From contig NZ_RBAH01000010.1 in the NCBI RefSeq assembly GCF_003626695.1, positions 124,001-188,000 of the forward strand: 64,000 bases of DNA, given 5' to 3'. The stretch's first letter is position 1; every line of letters starts with the position of its first letter. Below the pieces are notes generated by a model. That model was not told the DNA's origin. It worked only from the letters and a program-made list of their open reading frames with translations, and searched no databases. The DNA is from Paenibacillus ginsengarvi (GTDB lineage: Bacteria > Bacillota > Bacilli > Paenibacillales > NBRC-103111). Both the position numbers and the translations under genes were made by a program. Below, piece by piece: positions 50,352-60,148 of the stretch.

Positions 50352-50376
50352 CGCGACCACATTCGGGAGGTATACC

Positions 50377-50982
50377 ATGTATCAGCATATCGACCAGCAT
50401 TTTGAGGCAGTGAGCTTCAGCGGGCGGGATTTGAGAGAAGGCGAGCTTACGCGCTGCACATTTGAGCGGTGCAGCTTTGCCCATGCTTCTATGGAAGAGG
50501 TCCTTACGAGCTTTTGCCGGTTCGTGCAGTGCGATTTTCGCGGCGCGACGCTTAACGCCTCCCTCCACACCGGGTCGGCCTTCGAGAACTGCCTGTTCGC
50601 GGAAGCAAACCTCTTTATCGCGACCTTTACCGACTGCAAAATGATGGGGTCGGATTTCTCTGCGGCCAAGCTGGACGGCATCACCCTAACAAGAGGAGAC
50701 TGGTCGTACACGAACCTGCGGCAGGCGAGGCTGGCCAAGCAGGATTTACGGGACATCCGCTTTTTGGAAGCGGATCTGTACGAGGCCAATCTGGAGAAGT
50801 GCAATTTGCGCGGTTGCGACCTGACCCGGGCCAATCTGGCCAAAGCGAAGCTGCAGGGCGCAGACCTGCGCGGCGCGGTACTGGACGGTGTCGACTTCAA
50901 GGCGTTCGAGGTGAAGGGCGCCCGAATGGATGCCGGTCAGGCGATCGCCTTCCTGCGTTCTTACGGGGCGAAGGTCGAATGA
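50377..50982 (+). CDS. pentapeptide-repeat protein, candidate bacteriocin immunity (2)
   Basis: 201 residues; ATG behind GGGAGGTATACC. Almost the whole chain is pentapeptide repeats (CDFRGATLNASLHTG, ADLYEANLEKCNLRGCDL, TRANLAKAKLQGADLRGAVL), so a dimeric beta-helix is expected. It differs from the first member and is not a duplicate. Together they form an operon with one terminator. A role in gyrase protection against the linked thiazole peptide is inferred from McbG. Confidence 0.88.
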   Translation: MYQHIDQHFEAVSFSGRDLREGELTRCTFERCSFAHASMEEVLTSFCRFVQCDFRGATLNASLHTGSAFENCLFAEANLFIATFTDCKMMGSDFSAAKLDGITLTRGDWSYTNLRQARLAKQDLRDIRFLEADLYEANLEKCNLRGCDLTRANLAKAKLQGADLRGAVLDGVDFKAFEVKGARMDAGQAIAFLRSYGAKVE

Positions 50983-51082
50983 GACGACAACGACGGACAA
51001 GCGCCGGGCCTGTCCGGTACGATGCCGTTTCAGGAAAGCCGCGTTCGCCGGAGGCGGGCGCGAATGCTGCTTTGTAAAGCCG

Positions 51083-51116
51083 GAGGGGCCACACAATTCG
51101 CGCCCCTCAATTTTTC
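51083..51116 (+). terminator. terminator of the pentapeptide operon
   Basis: GAGGGGC and GCCCCTC arms, then AATTTTT, about 100 bases past the second gene. Confidence 0.8.
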
Positions 51117-51249
51117 GTCCTCCTTTATTGATGCTGGAAACCATTGCCCCTATAATTAACTTAGAATGTCAGCTTTTCGCTCTCGGCGATCTGTTGCAAA
51201 ACTCCGCTCCACGCCGTAACGATCAACGAACCAAGGACAGGAGGCAGCT

Positions 51250-54111
51250 ATGTCGAATAACAAGGGCACTTCCACTTACGGCAATCGTTCGGCAAGCGAT
51301 AGAACTTCGATCGAACGAGAATGGGAAAAGTTTATGTCCGGAAGTTCCACCCCGCTTCGCGTTAGAGAATATATGCACCATTCCTGGAAGCGCTGCATGG
51401 AGCAAGGCATCGATCCGTTTCTGGTGAAAGTTCCCTATAACCTCGGCGCGGACCAAATTCAAGAATACGTGTCGTCCGATCCGCAGTTCCGGATGATCGA
51501 ACCGATATTGCAACAACTGAAGCAGCTTGCCGCCCATACCGGCTATCTCGTCACCTACTGCAACGCGGCCGGCGAAATGATCTATTACGACGGCGATAAG
51601 CCGCTTATGCTCAAAGCGGAAGATATCCATTTCACGCCGGGCTCGGACTGGAGCGAGAGCAGCGCGGGCACGAATGCGATCGGGACCGCTCTTATCACCG
51701 GCATGCCGATCCAGGTGTATGCGAGCGAACATTTTTGCCAGCAAATTCATAGCTGGACCTGCTCCGCCGCCCCGATCCGCGATCCGGCTACGGGCCGTAT
51801 ATGCGGCGTTCTCGATTTGACCGGATTCTGGACCGTTAACGATCCGAGAACGCTTGACGTCGTTACCGATGCCGGCCGCAGCATCGAAAAGCTGCTGTAC
51901 CGCAAGTGGATGATGGAGCGTTCCCGGCTCGCCGTTCATTATGCCGAGGTCGCCAAAAGAACGGTCGTACCGATCGCCGTGTTGGATCGCGGAGGGCACG
52001 TCGTCCAAGCTTCCCGGCTCTTCTATAATAACGGCTGGGTCAAGTCGGGAAGGCTGCTGGGGCAGCCTTCGTCCGTCAGACCGTCGCCCGCCGCCGTACA
52101 AACCTGGGAAATCGAGCATAGGCATAAACGGTGGCAGTTGGAGATCACGCCGTACTATTACGGCGGAACCCCGATCGGATCGATCGTAACCGTCCTTCCT
52201 TCCGACATTGCCGCCTTTGCCGATTTACCCGCTATCCGCCTGGTCGAGACATGCGGATTGACGTCCGCCGCGGCCGATTCGGCCGAGCGCGATACGATAC
52301 CGCCGCCGCGCGATCCGCTCTACAAGTCGCTGTTTGAGCATCATCCGGACGCCATTTTCGCGTACGATTTGCGCGGCAATCTGATCGATGCCAACCCGGC
52401 CGCGGAAAGAATGCTCGGCTACGCGACGGGCGAACTCGCCGGAATGCGAAACCTTGTGCTCCCCGAATACCGGGACTCCCGGCTAAGAGCTTTTGTAGGC
52501 GCTGCTGCAGGCACGCAGATGAAATACGAAGCCGCCTTCCTGCACAAGTTGGGGCATAGCGTCAAAGTGCCGCTCAAGGCTTTTCCGATCATAGCGGACA
52601 ATAAAATCGTCGGTATTTACGAAACCGTACGGGACATGCCGTCCGAGGACGTTCATATTCAGGAAGAGCTGAAAACGACGAAGGAACAGCTCGAGTTTTA
52701 TTTCCGCAATACCGAGGATGCGATTCTCGTTCTGGATACGAACTTCCATATCGTCAAGGCGAACCAGTCGTTCGAGCGAATATACGGCTGGACGGAGCGC
52801 GAGCTGCTTAGCAAAAGAAACCCCACCGTTCCCGCCCACCTGCATCATGAAATCGAGGAAATCCACAACAAAATAATAACTTCCCGGCATGTCCTTCCCT
52901 ATGAAACGCTCAGACAACGAAAGGACGGCACGCTCATCCATGTAAGCAACTTCATTTCCCCCCTGTTTGACAGCAAAGGCAGCGTCATCGCCTATGTGCT
53001 CATTTCGCGGGATATTACGCAGTGGAAACGAATCTCCGAAGAGCTGATCGAAAGCGAGAAGCGGCTGCGCACACTCATTAACGCCATGCCCGACCTGGTC
53101 ATCTTCAAGGACAGTTTTGGGCAATGGATCGAGGCGAACGATTATGCGCTTGCGCTGCTGCAGCTCGAAGACGCGGAGTACAAAGGAAAAACCGATCGCG
53201 AGCTCGGAGAGCTGCGGCCGTTTTTCCGGGACATGTACGCGCAGTGCGAAGTGTCCGACCAGATGGCCTGGGACAAAGGCGCTCTCATTCGCGTTCAGGA
53301 GACGCTTCCGAATCCGGACGGCTCCGTGGTCGTCTGCGATTTGATCAAAGTGCCGATCTATCATTCCGACGGCAGCCGAAAAGGAATTGTCGCTATCGGA
53401 CGCGACATTACCGAGCTGAAGCAAACCGAGCAATTGCTGCGCAAATCGGAGAAACTCGTCATCGTCGGCCAGCTCGCGGCCGGTGTCGCCCACGAAATCC
53501 GCAATCCGCTAACAACGCTCAAAGGCTTCCTCAGCCTGCTTCGCTTGCCGAGCAGCGATAAGGACAAATGGTATGTGGACATCATGCAGTCCGAGATCGA
53601 GAAGATGGAATGGGTGGCCAACCAGTTTCTGACCGTAGCCCAACCGCAATCCGTGCTGTTCAAAAACAGAAATTTGGAAACGATTATCCGGCACGTCTCC
53701 ACTTTCCTGTATCCGCTTGCAAAGATGCACAATGTCGAAATCGTAGTCGAGGCCGGGTCCGGCAATCCGCATGTGGAATGCGACGAGAGTCAACTGAAAC
53801 AGGCATTTATTAACCTGGTTAAAAATTCCATAGAAGCCATGCCGCAAGGCGGACAAGTCGTCATCCGGCTCGAACACGAAGCCAGCTCGATAGCCGTGCG
53901 CGTGATCGATCACGGGCACGGGATCGCCAAAGAACGCCTCCCCCATTTGGGAGAGCCGTTCTACAGCCTGAAGGAAAAAGGAACCGGGCTCGGTCTGATG
54001 ATCTGCTTCAAAATCGTGAAGGAGCATCGCGGGACCGTTCGCATCGCAAGCGTTGTCGGCTCGGGAACGACCGTCGAGGTCCGTTTGCCTCTGAACCCCG
54101 AATACGAATGA
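51250..54111 (+). CDS. orphan cytoplasmic histidine kinase: GAF + three PAS + HisKA/HATPase
   Basis: 953 residues; ATG behind GACAGGAGGCAGCT. The N-terminal 230 residues resemble the GAF-type sensor of AcoR-like activators (HHSWKRCMEQGIDPF, SAGTNAIGTALITGMPIQVY, HSWTCSAAPIRDP). Three PAS units follow (LFEHHPDAIFAYDLRGNLID, YFRNTEDAILVLDTNFHIV, LINAMPDLVIFKDSFGQWIE). The kinase part has the phospho-His near residue 748 in GVAHEIRNPLTTLKG, the N box NLVKNSIEAMPQGG, and GTGLGLMICFK. No membrane helix and no response-regulator gene nearby, as in KinA/KinE sporulation kinases. Confidence 0.93.
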   Translation: MSNNKGTSTYGNRSASDRTSIEREWEKFMSGSSTPLRVREYMHHSWKRCMEQGIDPFLVKVPYNLGADQIQEYVSSDPQFRMIEPILQQLKQLAAHTGYLVTYCNAAGEMIYYDGDKPLMLKAEDIHFTPGSDWSESSAGTNAIGTALITGMPIQVYASEHFCQQIHSWTCSAAPIRDPATGRICGVLDLTGFWTVNDPRTLDVVTDAGRSIEKLLYRKWMMERSRLAVHYAEVAKRTVVPIAVLDRGGHVVQASRLFYNNGWVKSGRLLGQPSSVRPSPAAVQTWEIEHRHKRWQLEITPYYYGGTPIGSIVTVLPSDIAAFADLPAIRLVETCGLTSAAADSAERDTIPPPRDPLYKSLFEHHPDAIFAYDLRGNLIDANPAAERMLGYATGELAGMRNLVLPEYRDSRLRAFVGAAAGTQMKYEAAFLHKLGHSVKVPLKAFPIIADNKIVGIYETVRDMPSEDVHIQEELKTTKEQLEFYFRNTEDAILVLDTNFHIVKANQSFERIYGWTERELLSKRNPTVPAHLHHEIEEIHNKIITSRHVLPYETLRQRKDGTLIHVSNFISPLFDSKGSVIAYVLISRDITQWKRISEELIESEKRLRTLINAMPDLVIFKDSFGQWIEANDYALALLQLEDAEYKGKTDRELGELRPFFRDMYAQCEVSDQMAWDKGALIRVQETLPNPDGSVVVCDLIKVPIYHSDGSRKGIVAIGRDITELKQTEQLLRKSEKLVIVGQLAAGVAHEIRNPLTTLKGFLSLLRLPSSDKDKWYVDIMQSEIEKMEWVANQFLTVAQPQSVLFKNRNLETIIRHVSTFLYPLAKMHNVEIVVEAGSGNPHVECDESQLKQAFINLVKNSIEAMPQGGQVVIRLEHEASSIAVRVIDHGHGIAKERLPHLGEPFYSLKEKGTGLGLMICFKIVKEHRGTVRIASVVGSGTTVEVRLPLNPEYE

Positions 54112-54144
54112 TACAGAAAGCTTCGCCGGCCCAAAGCCGACGCC

Positions 54145-54172
54145 AAAAAGGTTCAACCGATCAGGCTGAACC
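54145..54172 (-). terminator. terminator of the SIMPL gene
   Basis: Minus strand: GGTTCAGCC / GGTTGAACC arms around GATC, then TTTTT. Confidence 0.7.
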
Positions 54173-54201
54173 TCCCCTCCATCAAGGCGATTTTCATTTT
54201 A

Positions 54202-54897
54202 TCAGCTGAATGTAAACGCAGCTCTTATTAATGCGCTAATTTGCAGCTCACCCGGCTGGATTGGCGTTACTTCCATCTGAGCATACATCGCTGCCACAGG
54301 ATACGGCGCCGGTTCTTTCGTACGGGACATTTCTTGAACAAGGGTAGGAATGGGATGAAGCGTCACGCCTAATGTACTGGCTATGGTATTTGCCTTGAAC
54401 TGCCCATTTTGTATAGCTAATGATAACGCATGGCTATAGGCGATTTCGGGGTTCGCTAGTGTGAATTGAATACTCGACACCGTGTTAGCGCCGCTCTTGA
54501 CCGCGGTGTCGACAACAAGCCCGGTCTTATCGATCTTATCGACCGTTACTTGAAGCATATGGGTCACCTTATATCCGCGAAACGTTTGTTTGCCATCTTC
54601 ATAGTTATACTGGATGTCGATGCTGTACTGCGTCGTTTGAATATGCTCCTTCGGTATGGACAGTCTTAATAATGCTTCAACGATATTGGTAACGGTGCGT
54701 GCATTTTCATTCTGTGCCGCTGTCAAGCTCACATTTTCCGTTACTGCGCCAAGGACGATAATGGCTTTGTCGGGAGCTGCCGATATCGTGCCTTCGCCGG
54801 TGACTTCGATCGTGTTCGGGCTTGTTGGAATGGAAGGCGAAGGTATTGGAGGAGTAGGAGACCACGGTTTACGATACATGAGACGCCTCGCTTTCAT
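54202..54897 (-). CDS. SIMPL-domain (DUF541) protein
   Basis: 231 residues; the ATG at 54897 has AGGAG five bases upstream (a second ATG at 54879 is also possible). After a proline-rich N-terminus (residues 8-26) the SIMPL domain begins with TIEVTGEGTISAAPDKA, followed by QTTQYSIDIQYNYEDGKQTF and VDTAVKSGANTVSSIQFTL. SIMPL proteins (BP26/OMP28) form large oligomers and bind partner proteins; many are secreted, but no signal peptide is seen here. Confidence 0.9.
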   Translation of the reverse strand: MKARRLMYRKPWSPTPPIPSPSIPTSPNTIEVTGEGTISAAPDKAIIVLGAVTENVSLTAAQNENARTVTNIVEALLRLSIPKEHIQTTQYSIDIQYNYEDGKQTFRGYKVTHMLQVTVDKIDKTGLVVDTAVKSGANTVSSIQFTLANPEIAYSHALSLAIQNGQFKANTIASTLGVTLHPIPTLVQEMSRTKEPAPYPVAAMYAQMEVTPIQPGELQISALIRAAFTFS

Positions 54898-54968
54898 GCG
54901 TACTCCTACTACTGTATGGATCAGACTGCGCCAAAATTCCAGTTGCGCGTAACGTTGCTTTAGGGTTT

Positions 54969-54995
54969 AAAAAAGCGATGGATCGGCTCCATCGC
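54969..54995 (-). terminator. terminator of ald
   Basis: Minus strand: GCGATGGA / TCCATCGC arms, then TTTTTT. Confidence 0.9.
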
Positions 54996-55023
54996 TCTCC
55001 TCCCTGCTGCTTCCATATGGCGC

Positions 55024-56157
55024 TTACGAGACAGGCTGCTTGCCTCCTAAAGCGTCTTCGACCTTCACGTAAGCGTACCCGAGATCTCTGGCTACCGCCT
55101 CATACGTGATCTCGCCCCCCGCCGTGTTGACCCCTCGCCTCAGCGCCTCGTTGTCGGCGATCGCCCACATGACGCCTTTGTTTGCGATTTGCAGCGCATA
55201 CGGGATCGTCACATTCGTCAGCGCGATCGTCGACGTTCGCGGAACGGCGCCGGGCATGTTGGCGACCGCGTAATGGACGACGCCGTGCTTCACGTATGTC
55301 GGACTGTCGTGTGTCGTGATACGATCGATCGTTTCCACGATGCCGCCCTGGTCGATCGCAACGTCGACGATTACAGAACCGGCCTTCATCGTCTTCACCA
55401 TCTCCTCCGTCACGAGTTTGGGCGCTTTGGCCCCCGGGATGAGAACCGCCCCGATCAGCAGATCGGCTTCGGCAACCGCCTCCGCAATATTCAGCGGACC
55501 CGACATTAGCGTCTGAAGCGCATTGCCGAATATATCGTCGAGCTCGCGCAGCCGGTCGGCGCTCACGTCGACAATCGTCACATCGGCGCCGAGACCGATC
55601 GCCATTTTGGCCGCGTTCGTGCCGACGACCCCGCCGCCGATAATGGTCACCTTGCCGCGGGCGACACCCGGGACGCCGGAGAGGAGAATGCCTTTTCCGC
55701 CGTTCGACTTTTGCAACAATGACGCCCCGATCTGGGCCGCCATCCGGCCGGCCACCTCGCTCATCGGCGTCAGCAGCGGAAGCGTGCGGCCTTGCATAAC
55801 GGTTTCATAAGCGATGGCGAGCACTCCCGCTTGCCTCAAGGCGCGGGTCAGCTCCGGTTCTGCGGCCAGATGCAGGTAGGCGAACAAAATGAGCCCTTCG
55901 CGAAAGTGGCCGTACTCTCCCGGAAGCGGCTCCTTCACCTTCATAATCATATCCGCCTGCTTCCATAACAAGTTCACGTCGTTAACGATTTCCGCCCCGG
56001 TCCTCACATAATCCGCATCCGCAAATCCGCTGCCCGCCCCCGCATTCGTTTCGACCCGTACGGTGTGCCCGGCCTTGACGAGCGCCAGAACCCCCGCCGG
56101 CGTAACGGCGACGCGGTTTTCGTTGTTTTTCAATTCCTTGGGAACTCCGACGATCAT
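55024..56157 (-). CDS. ald: alanine dehydrogenase
   Basis: 377 residues. Interconverts L-alanine and pyruvate plus ammonia with NAD+; in Bacilli it serves alanine use during sporulation and germination. Family marks: [20 protein letters not shown], the active-site His in [32 protein letters not shown] (NAD site) and [20 protein letters not shown]. Length fits the family (about 370). Confidence 0.97.
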   Translation of the reverse strand: MIVGVPKELKNNENRVAVTPAGVLALVKAGHTVRVETNAGAGSGFADADYVRTGAEIVNDVNLLWKQADMIMKVKEPLPGEYGHFREGLILFAYLHLAAEPELTRALRQAGVLAIAYETVMQGRTLPLLTPMSEVAGRMAAQIGASLLQKSNGGKGILLSGVPGVARGKVTIIGGGVVGTNAAKMAIGLGADVTIVDVSADRLRELDDIFGNALQTLMSGPLNIAEAVAEADLLIGAVLIPGAKAPKLVTEEMVKTMKAGSVIVDVAIDQGGIVETIDRITTHDSPTYVKHGVVHYAVANMPGAVPRTSTIALTNVTIPYALQIANKGVMWAIADNEALRRGVNTAGGEITYEAVARDLGYAYVKVEDALGGKQPVS

Positions 56158-56283
56158 AGCGTTCTCCCTCCGTTTATATGCTTCAGCTTTTGCGGCATGA
56201 CCCCCGACAGGCTTCCATTCGGAAGTTTCCTCCTATTTTGTCCCATCGCCTATTCGTTCCATTCATAGGAAAAAGACCGCCGG

Positions 56284-57327
56284 CTAGAAAGCAAGCGTCT
56301 TGGAGGTTTCCTTCAGCCATAACGCAAACCGCTCGTTCTCTTCGAACTGCGGATAGTGAGCCGATCGCTCGAATACGACAAACTGTTTGTCCGGCGCCTG
56401 CAAGTCATCGAAGTAACGCTTGGCCGCACGCGTGGATGTCATATAATCGTACTGCCCCATGACAAAATAAAGCGGAATATCGATCCGGCTCACGACCGTC
56501 GGCATAGGAGCCTTCGACTCTTCCTTGAGCAGGACGCTTTGCGATAGCTTAACTCCCTTGACATAACGGATCACGTCGAGCAAGTTGTATTCCGTGCCGA
56601 ACAGAAAGCCGTTATAGTAATCCATGTTATCGTCGATCAATCTCGCGGCTCCGCCATACTTGCGGATCACGTCTCGCGGCGTGAACGCTTCTCCCCACCG
56701 GATCGGGTCCCTCAGAAGCTCGAGCCGCTCCGCTTCTTGCAGCGATCCCGCCCGCTTCGCCTGCTCGATCGAATAGTCGAGGCTGTCCAATTCGCTGGCC
56801 GCCTGGTCGGCTACTTGTCCGATGCCAATATACGCGGCGTATCGGCCCGGAGCCTTAGCCGCAGCTTTCAATCCGATATACGTGCCGAAGGAGTGCCCGA
56901 TCAGCAGCACTTTCCGCTGCCCCAGCTCCTTCGCGACATAATCGGTCAGCTCCAGCAAATCGTCCACGAGCAGATCGGAAGACAAATTCGAATAGTCCTC
57001 GCCGAAATGATACGACTTTCCGCTCCCCCGCTGATCGTAGTGGACGACCGTAAATTGCCGCTCGAGCCGCTGCTGATATTTCCTCACATAGGGGATCTCG
57101 GAACAGCCGGGACCGCCGTGCACAAAAATAACAATCGGATTGCGGCGATCCGCTCCCCGAATCATGATTTCATGGCCGGTGCCGCCGATATCTACCTGCT
57201 TCATCATGCTTATGCTGTTAGCGCCGGCGATGCGCGGCGTCCAGGTCGGAAACAGCAAACCAAGACCAACAAGCAAAATTAGGGATATTATGCCATATTT
57301 CATGATTTTCGCGCTTTTTTTCTTCAT
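56284..57327 (-). CDS. alpha/beta hydrolase, proline iminopeptidase-like, membrane-anchored
   Basis: 347 residues; the ATG at 57327 has AAGGGGAAG in front. An N-terminal basic segment and helix (YGIISLILLVGLGLLFP) anchor it outside the membrane. The hydrolase part has FVHGGPGCSEIP (oxyanion), DQRGSGKS and the nucleophile elbow LLIGHSFGTYIG, and a late His in ERSAHYPQFEENERF. It resembles proline iminopeptidases of the MEROPS S33 family. Monocistronic. Confidence 0.9.
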   Translation of the reverse strand: MKKKSAKIMKYGIISLILLVGLGLLFPTWTPRIAGANSISMMKQVDIGGTGHEIMIRGADRRNPIVIFVHGGPGCSEIPYVRKYQQRLERQFTVVHYDQRGSGKSYHFGEDYSNLSSDLLVDDLLELTDYVAKELGQRKVLLIGHSFGTYIGLKAAAKAPGRYAAYIGIGQVADQAASELDSLDYSIEQAKRAGSLQEAERLELLRDPIRWGEAFTPRDVIRKYGGAARLIDDNMDYYNGFLFGTEYNLLDVIRYVKGVKLSQSVLLKEESKAPMPTVVSRIDIPLYFVMGQYDYMTSTRAAKRYFDDLQAPDKQFVVFERSAHYPQFEENERFALWLKETSKTLAF

Positions 57328-57411
57328 TTTCTTCCCCTTGCTCACAATGTTGTAACGCCTTGCCGGGAAATCGCCTTGAACGCCCGTAGCCGCGATACGA
57401 GGTGCACGCCC

Positions 57412-58735
57412 GTGCTCGGAACCTTTCTATCGCTGCGTACGAAGCTGACAGTGACGATCGCGCTATTTACCGTTATCGTGGTATTCATCATCTCCGCCTT
57501 CGACTACTACCAGCTCAAGCAAAATATTGTTTCGGAGAAAGCGCTCCAATACCAGTTGATCGACGACCAAATCCTCCATTCGCTCAAAAACGTAGACTTG
57601 GTATACAGCGTCTTCGAGCAGGATATGGAAAACCAAATGCGCAATGCGCTGGAGGAAATGGCCAAGAGGTACAGGGGCAATCCCGACCTAAGCCGATGGA
57701 ACTTCGCCGCCTTGAAACAAAGCTTCAACAGCATGGACATATTCGTCATCGACCGCAGCATCAAAGTCGCTTATTCGAACATAGACAAGGAAGTCGGGCT
57801 CGACTTCAGCAATGCGGGCGATTTTACGGCGCTGCTGAAAAAGCGGATCGACGGCAGCGAGTTCACGGCCGACGGCATGGAAGTGTCCGTCAATACCGGG
57901 GCGATCAAAAAATTCGCGTACTTGCCGACATACGATCATAAGTATTTGCTGGAAGTCGGCATCAATTTGCAGGACAGCAGCTTGTTCGACACGTTCAACT
58001 TCCTGGACGAGTCGGCAACGATTCTGCAAAAGTATAACATCGTGAAAGACATTACGATATATTCGCATGACGGTTACGCTCTCGGCAAACAGGGAGAAGA
58101 CGGCAAGGCGCTGAAAATCGCAGAGCGTTTGAAGCCCGCTTTTACCGAGGCGTTTCAATCGCAGCAAATCAGGGGGTACACAGAAACGGCGGAGGGCAAG
58201 GAACTTGTGCATCGCTTCTCGCCTTATCGGCTCGACGACAAGTCCACCGACCTGAGCCGGTCTCGCGTGATCGAGATCGTGTTTGACAATACGAGCTTGA
58301 ATCAGATGCTGGCAGGCAGGCTGAAGGACGCACTGCTGAAAATCGTCATCGCCGTCGCGGCGGCGCTCATCATCTCGTTCATCATCAGCCGCCTCATTAC
58401 TAGGCCGATCGCCCGTATGAAGCAGCTTAGTTCAGCCCGATTATGTGACGCTCGTCGATATATCGGAGCAGTACAACGAGGACGCCCGCTATTTCGGCAC
58501 CCTGCTGGCCGAGTTCAGCGCAGCCTTCGAGCAGCTCAGCATGTCGATCGGCCATACCGTCGACGCGGTTGAGCATATTACGGCTTCAGTCGGCGTCAAC
58601 GCCCTGCAGATCGAGACGATCTCCGATCAGTCGGGCACGATCGCGGATAACAACGATCAGGTCGCTGCCATCTCCCGGCAAAATGCCGAATATGCCGCCG
58701 TTCTGCGGGAGATTGTAGACCGGTTCAAGCTCTGA
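57412..58735 (+). pseudogene. methyl-accepting chemotaxis protein remnant
   Basis: A GTG at 57412 (GAGGTG seven bases upstream) opens a chemoreceptor-like frame. It has a first membrane helix (LTVTIALFTVIVVFIISAF), an extracellular sensor with a dCache-like look (AYSNIDKEVGLDFSNAGDF) and a second helix (ALLKIVIAVAAALIISFII) leading to RLITRPIARMKQL. At about 58432 the frame breaks: the proper continuation (VTLVDISEQYNEDARYFG to FKL) is in another frame and covers only the C-terminal part of a receptor. The HAMP and most of the methylated signalling helix, several hundred residues, are missing. A deletion with frameshift explains this. Confidence 0.75.
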
Positions 58736-59366
58736 TCGGAAGCGGCTCGCTGGCCGTCGGGGCCAGCTACGTACCAGGTACGTACGTGCTGCCCGCCGTC
58801 TTGAGCGGATTCTCGCAGCGTTATCCGCACCTCTCGCTCACGCTGACGATCCGGCCGGCTCCGGTCATTCAGGAGATGCTGCTCGCGCATGAGATCGATA
58901 TCGGCGTCCTGTCGGCAGAGCCGTTTTCGTGGGCGCCCTTGATCGGGGAGACGCTGTGCGAGGACGAGCTGGTGTGCATCTTCTCCCCGCAGCACCGGCT
59001 GGCGAGCAGCGAGCTGCTATACCCGGAGCAGTTGCAAGGAGTGCCGTTTATTTTGCACGGCCAAGCTTCCAGCACGCGCAGTATGACGCTCAAATGGGCG
59101 AAAGATTTGGGGATCGCGCTACAACGGGCATGGAGATGGATTCGCTGGAGGCGATCAAAAAAGCGGTTTTGTCGGGCGAAAGCATCTCGTTCATTTCGCG
59201 CGCGGCGATTATGCAGGAGGTGGAGCGAGGCGAGCTGCTGAGCCGCCCGATTCCGCAAAATCCGTATAAACGGTATATGTATGTGGCGTTCAATGAAGAT
59301 CGCATCCGCTCCACGCTTTTTGACCGTTTCCGCGATTATTTGCGGGAAGGCGTGCGGATGCTGTAG
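58732..59366 (+). pseudogene. LysR-family regulator remnant, no DNA-binding domain
   Basis: The frame starts inside the receptor stop region and encodes only a LysR substrate-binding domain (GSGSLAVGASYVPGTYVL, SGFSQRYPHLSLTLTIRPAP, LCEDELVCIFSPQHRL). The whole N-terminal HTH is gone. A second lesion near 59110 shifts the frame: KDLGIAL ends in one frame and TTGMEMDSLEAIKKAVLSGE continues in another, to a natural end at 59366. It lies directly after the decayed chemoreceptor. Confidence 0.75.
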
Positions 59367-59370
59367 AAGC

Positions 59371-59414
59371 AAAAAAAGAAGACCGGTTCGGCAGTTCCGC
59401 CGCCCCCCGTCTTC
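59371..59414 (-). terminator. terminator of the yidD operon
   Basis: Minus strand: GAAGAC / GTCTTC outer arms with inner GGCGGC pairing, then TTTTTTT. Confidence 0.75.
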
Positions 59415-59436
59415 GTGGACTTCAAACCGTATTAGC

Positions 59437-59571
59437 TTAAGCGAAACGAGGAACGTACGTTTTCATGGTCGGTTCATCGACCTGCTCGCTGCTGAATTGA
59501 GAAGAACCAAAGCTATCGACTCCCGTAATGGGAGCAGACCGCTTTGGTTCCGATTCCTGTAAGTATTCCAT
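59437..59571 (-). CDS. small ORF translationally coupled to yidD, 44 residues
   Basis: The ATG at 59571 shares a base with the yidD stop (TAATG). The product starts MEYLQESEPKRSAPITGVDS and ends PTMKTYVPRFA; rich in Ser, Pro and charged residues, no membrane helix. A 10-base-pair stem (59504-59513 with 59541-59550) lies inside the frame, so the region might instead, or also, be a structured RNA. I do not recognise the family. Confidence 0.45.
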   Translation of the reverse strand: MEYLQESEPKRSAPITGVDSFGSSQFSSEQVDEPTMKTYVPRFA

Positions 59572-60095
59572 TAGGGCCAATCATGGCCGCCTCCATGAGA
59601 ATTACAACGTTTCAGTCGCAGTACTCCCTTACGTATGCCCTTAAACGTACCGTATTGGGATATCGCCAGAATCATGTATTCGGAACAAGAAGGTTCGAAT
59701 CTACAACGGTTCCGTATGTAGTCGGGTGCGAAATGCTGATACAGGCGCACGGTACAAAGGGTAATTCGTTTGAGACGTATAACGCAATAGCTTAACGTAA
59801 AAATCGCCGTAATCAACACGGCTACCCAATAAGCAGCCCCGAAGTATCTTGCCAGGTAAAACACACTTGCAGATACCAGCAGCATCACCAGGATATTGAG
59901 GGACAGCGATCCCCACCGAATTACAGGTCTAACAAGCGTCCGTTGGTAATTGACGCTTCTAGGATCACTCGCATCCGCCTCAGGGAAGAGAGATTGAACG
60001 AGCAGGTTCTTGTCAGGGATATCCCCGCAGAGGATCTCCGTTTCTATGAGTTCCGATGGCTGAATACGGTCATTATGCATCTGGTTATCCTTCAT
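59571..60095 (-). CDS. yidD: YidD-family membrane protein insertion efficiency factor
   Basis: 174 residues, longer than the usual 70-90. The N-terminal half is an extension with a polar segment (residues 1-55) and two membrane helices (LSLNILVMLLVSASVFYLA and WVAVLITAIFTLSYCVI). The C-terminal 65 residues are the YidD (PF01809) domain: LYQHFAPDYIRNRCRFEPSCSEY, ALxYG-like AISQYGTFKGIRKG, and a CNSHGGGHDWP end. It assists YidC/Sec membrane insertion. The alternative ATG at 60080 has AAGGAT. In a small operon with a DUF4177 protein. Confidence 0.9.
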   Translation of the reverse strand: MKDNQMHNDRIQPSELIETEILCGDIPDKNLLVQSLFPEADASDPRSVNYQRTLVRPVIRWGSLSLNILVMLLVSASVFYLARYFGAAYWVAVLITAIFTLSYCVIRLKRITLCTVRLYQHFAPDYIRNRCRFEPSCSEYMILAISQYGTFKGIRKGVLRLKRCNSHGGGHDWP

Positions 60096-60148
60096 ATATC
60101 ATCTCTCACAGAGCTTGAACTAGATTCGTCTTGTCTATGGAAAAGCAC

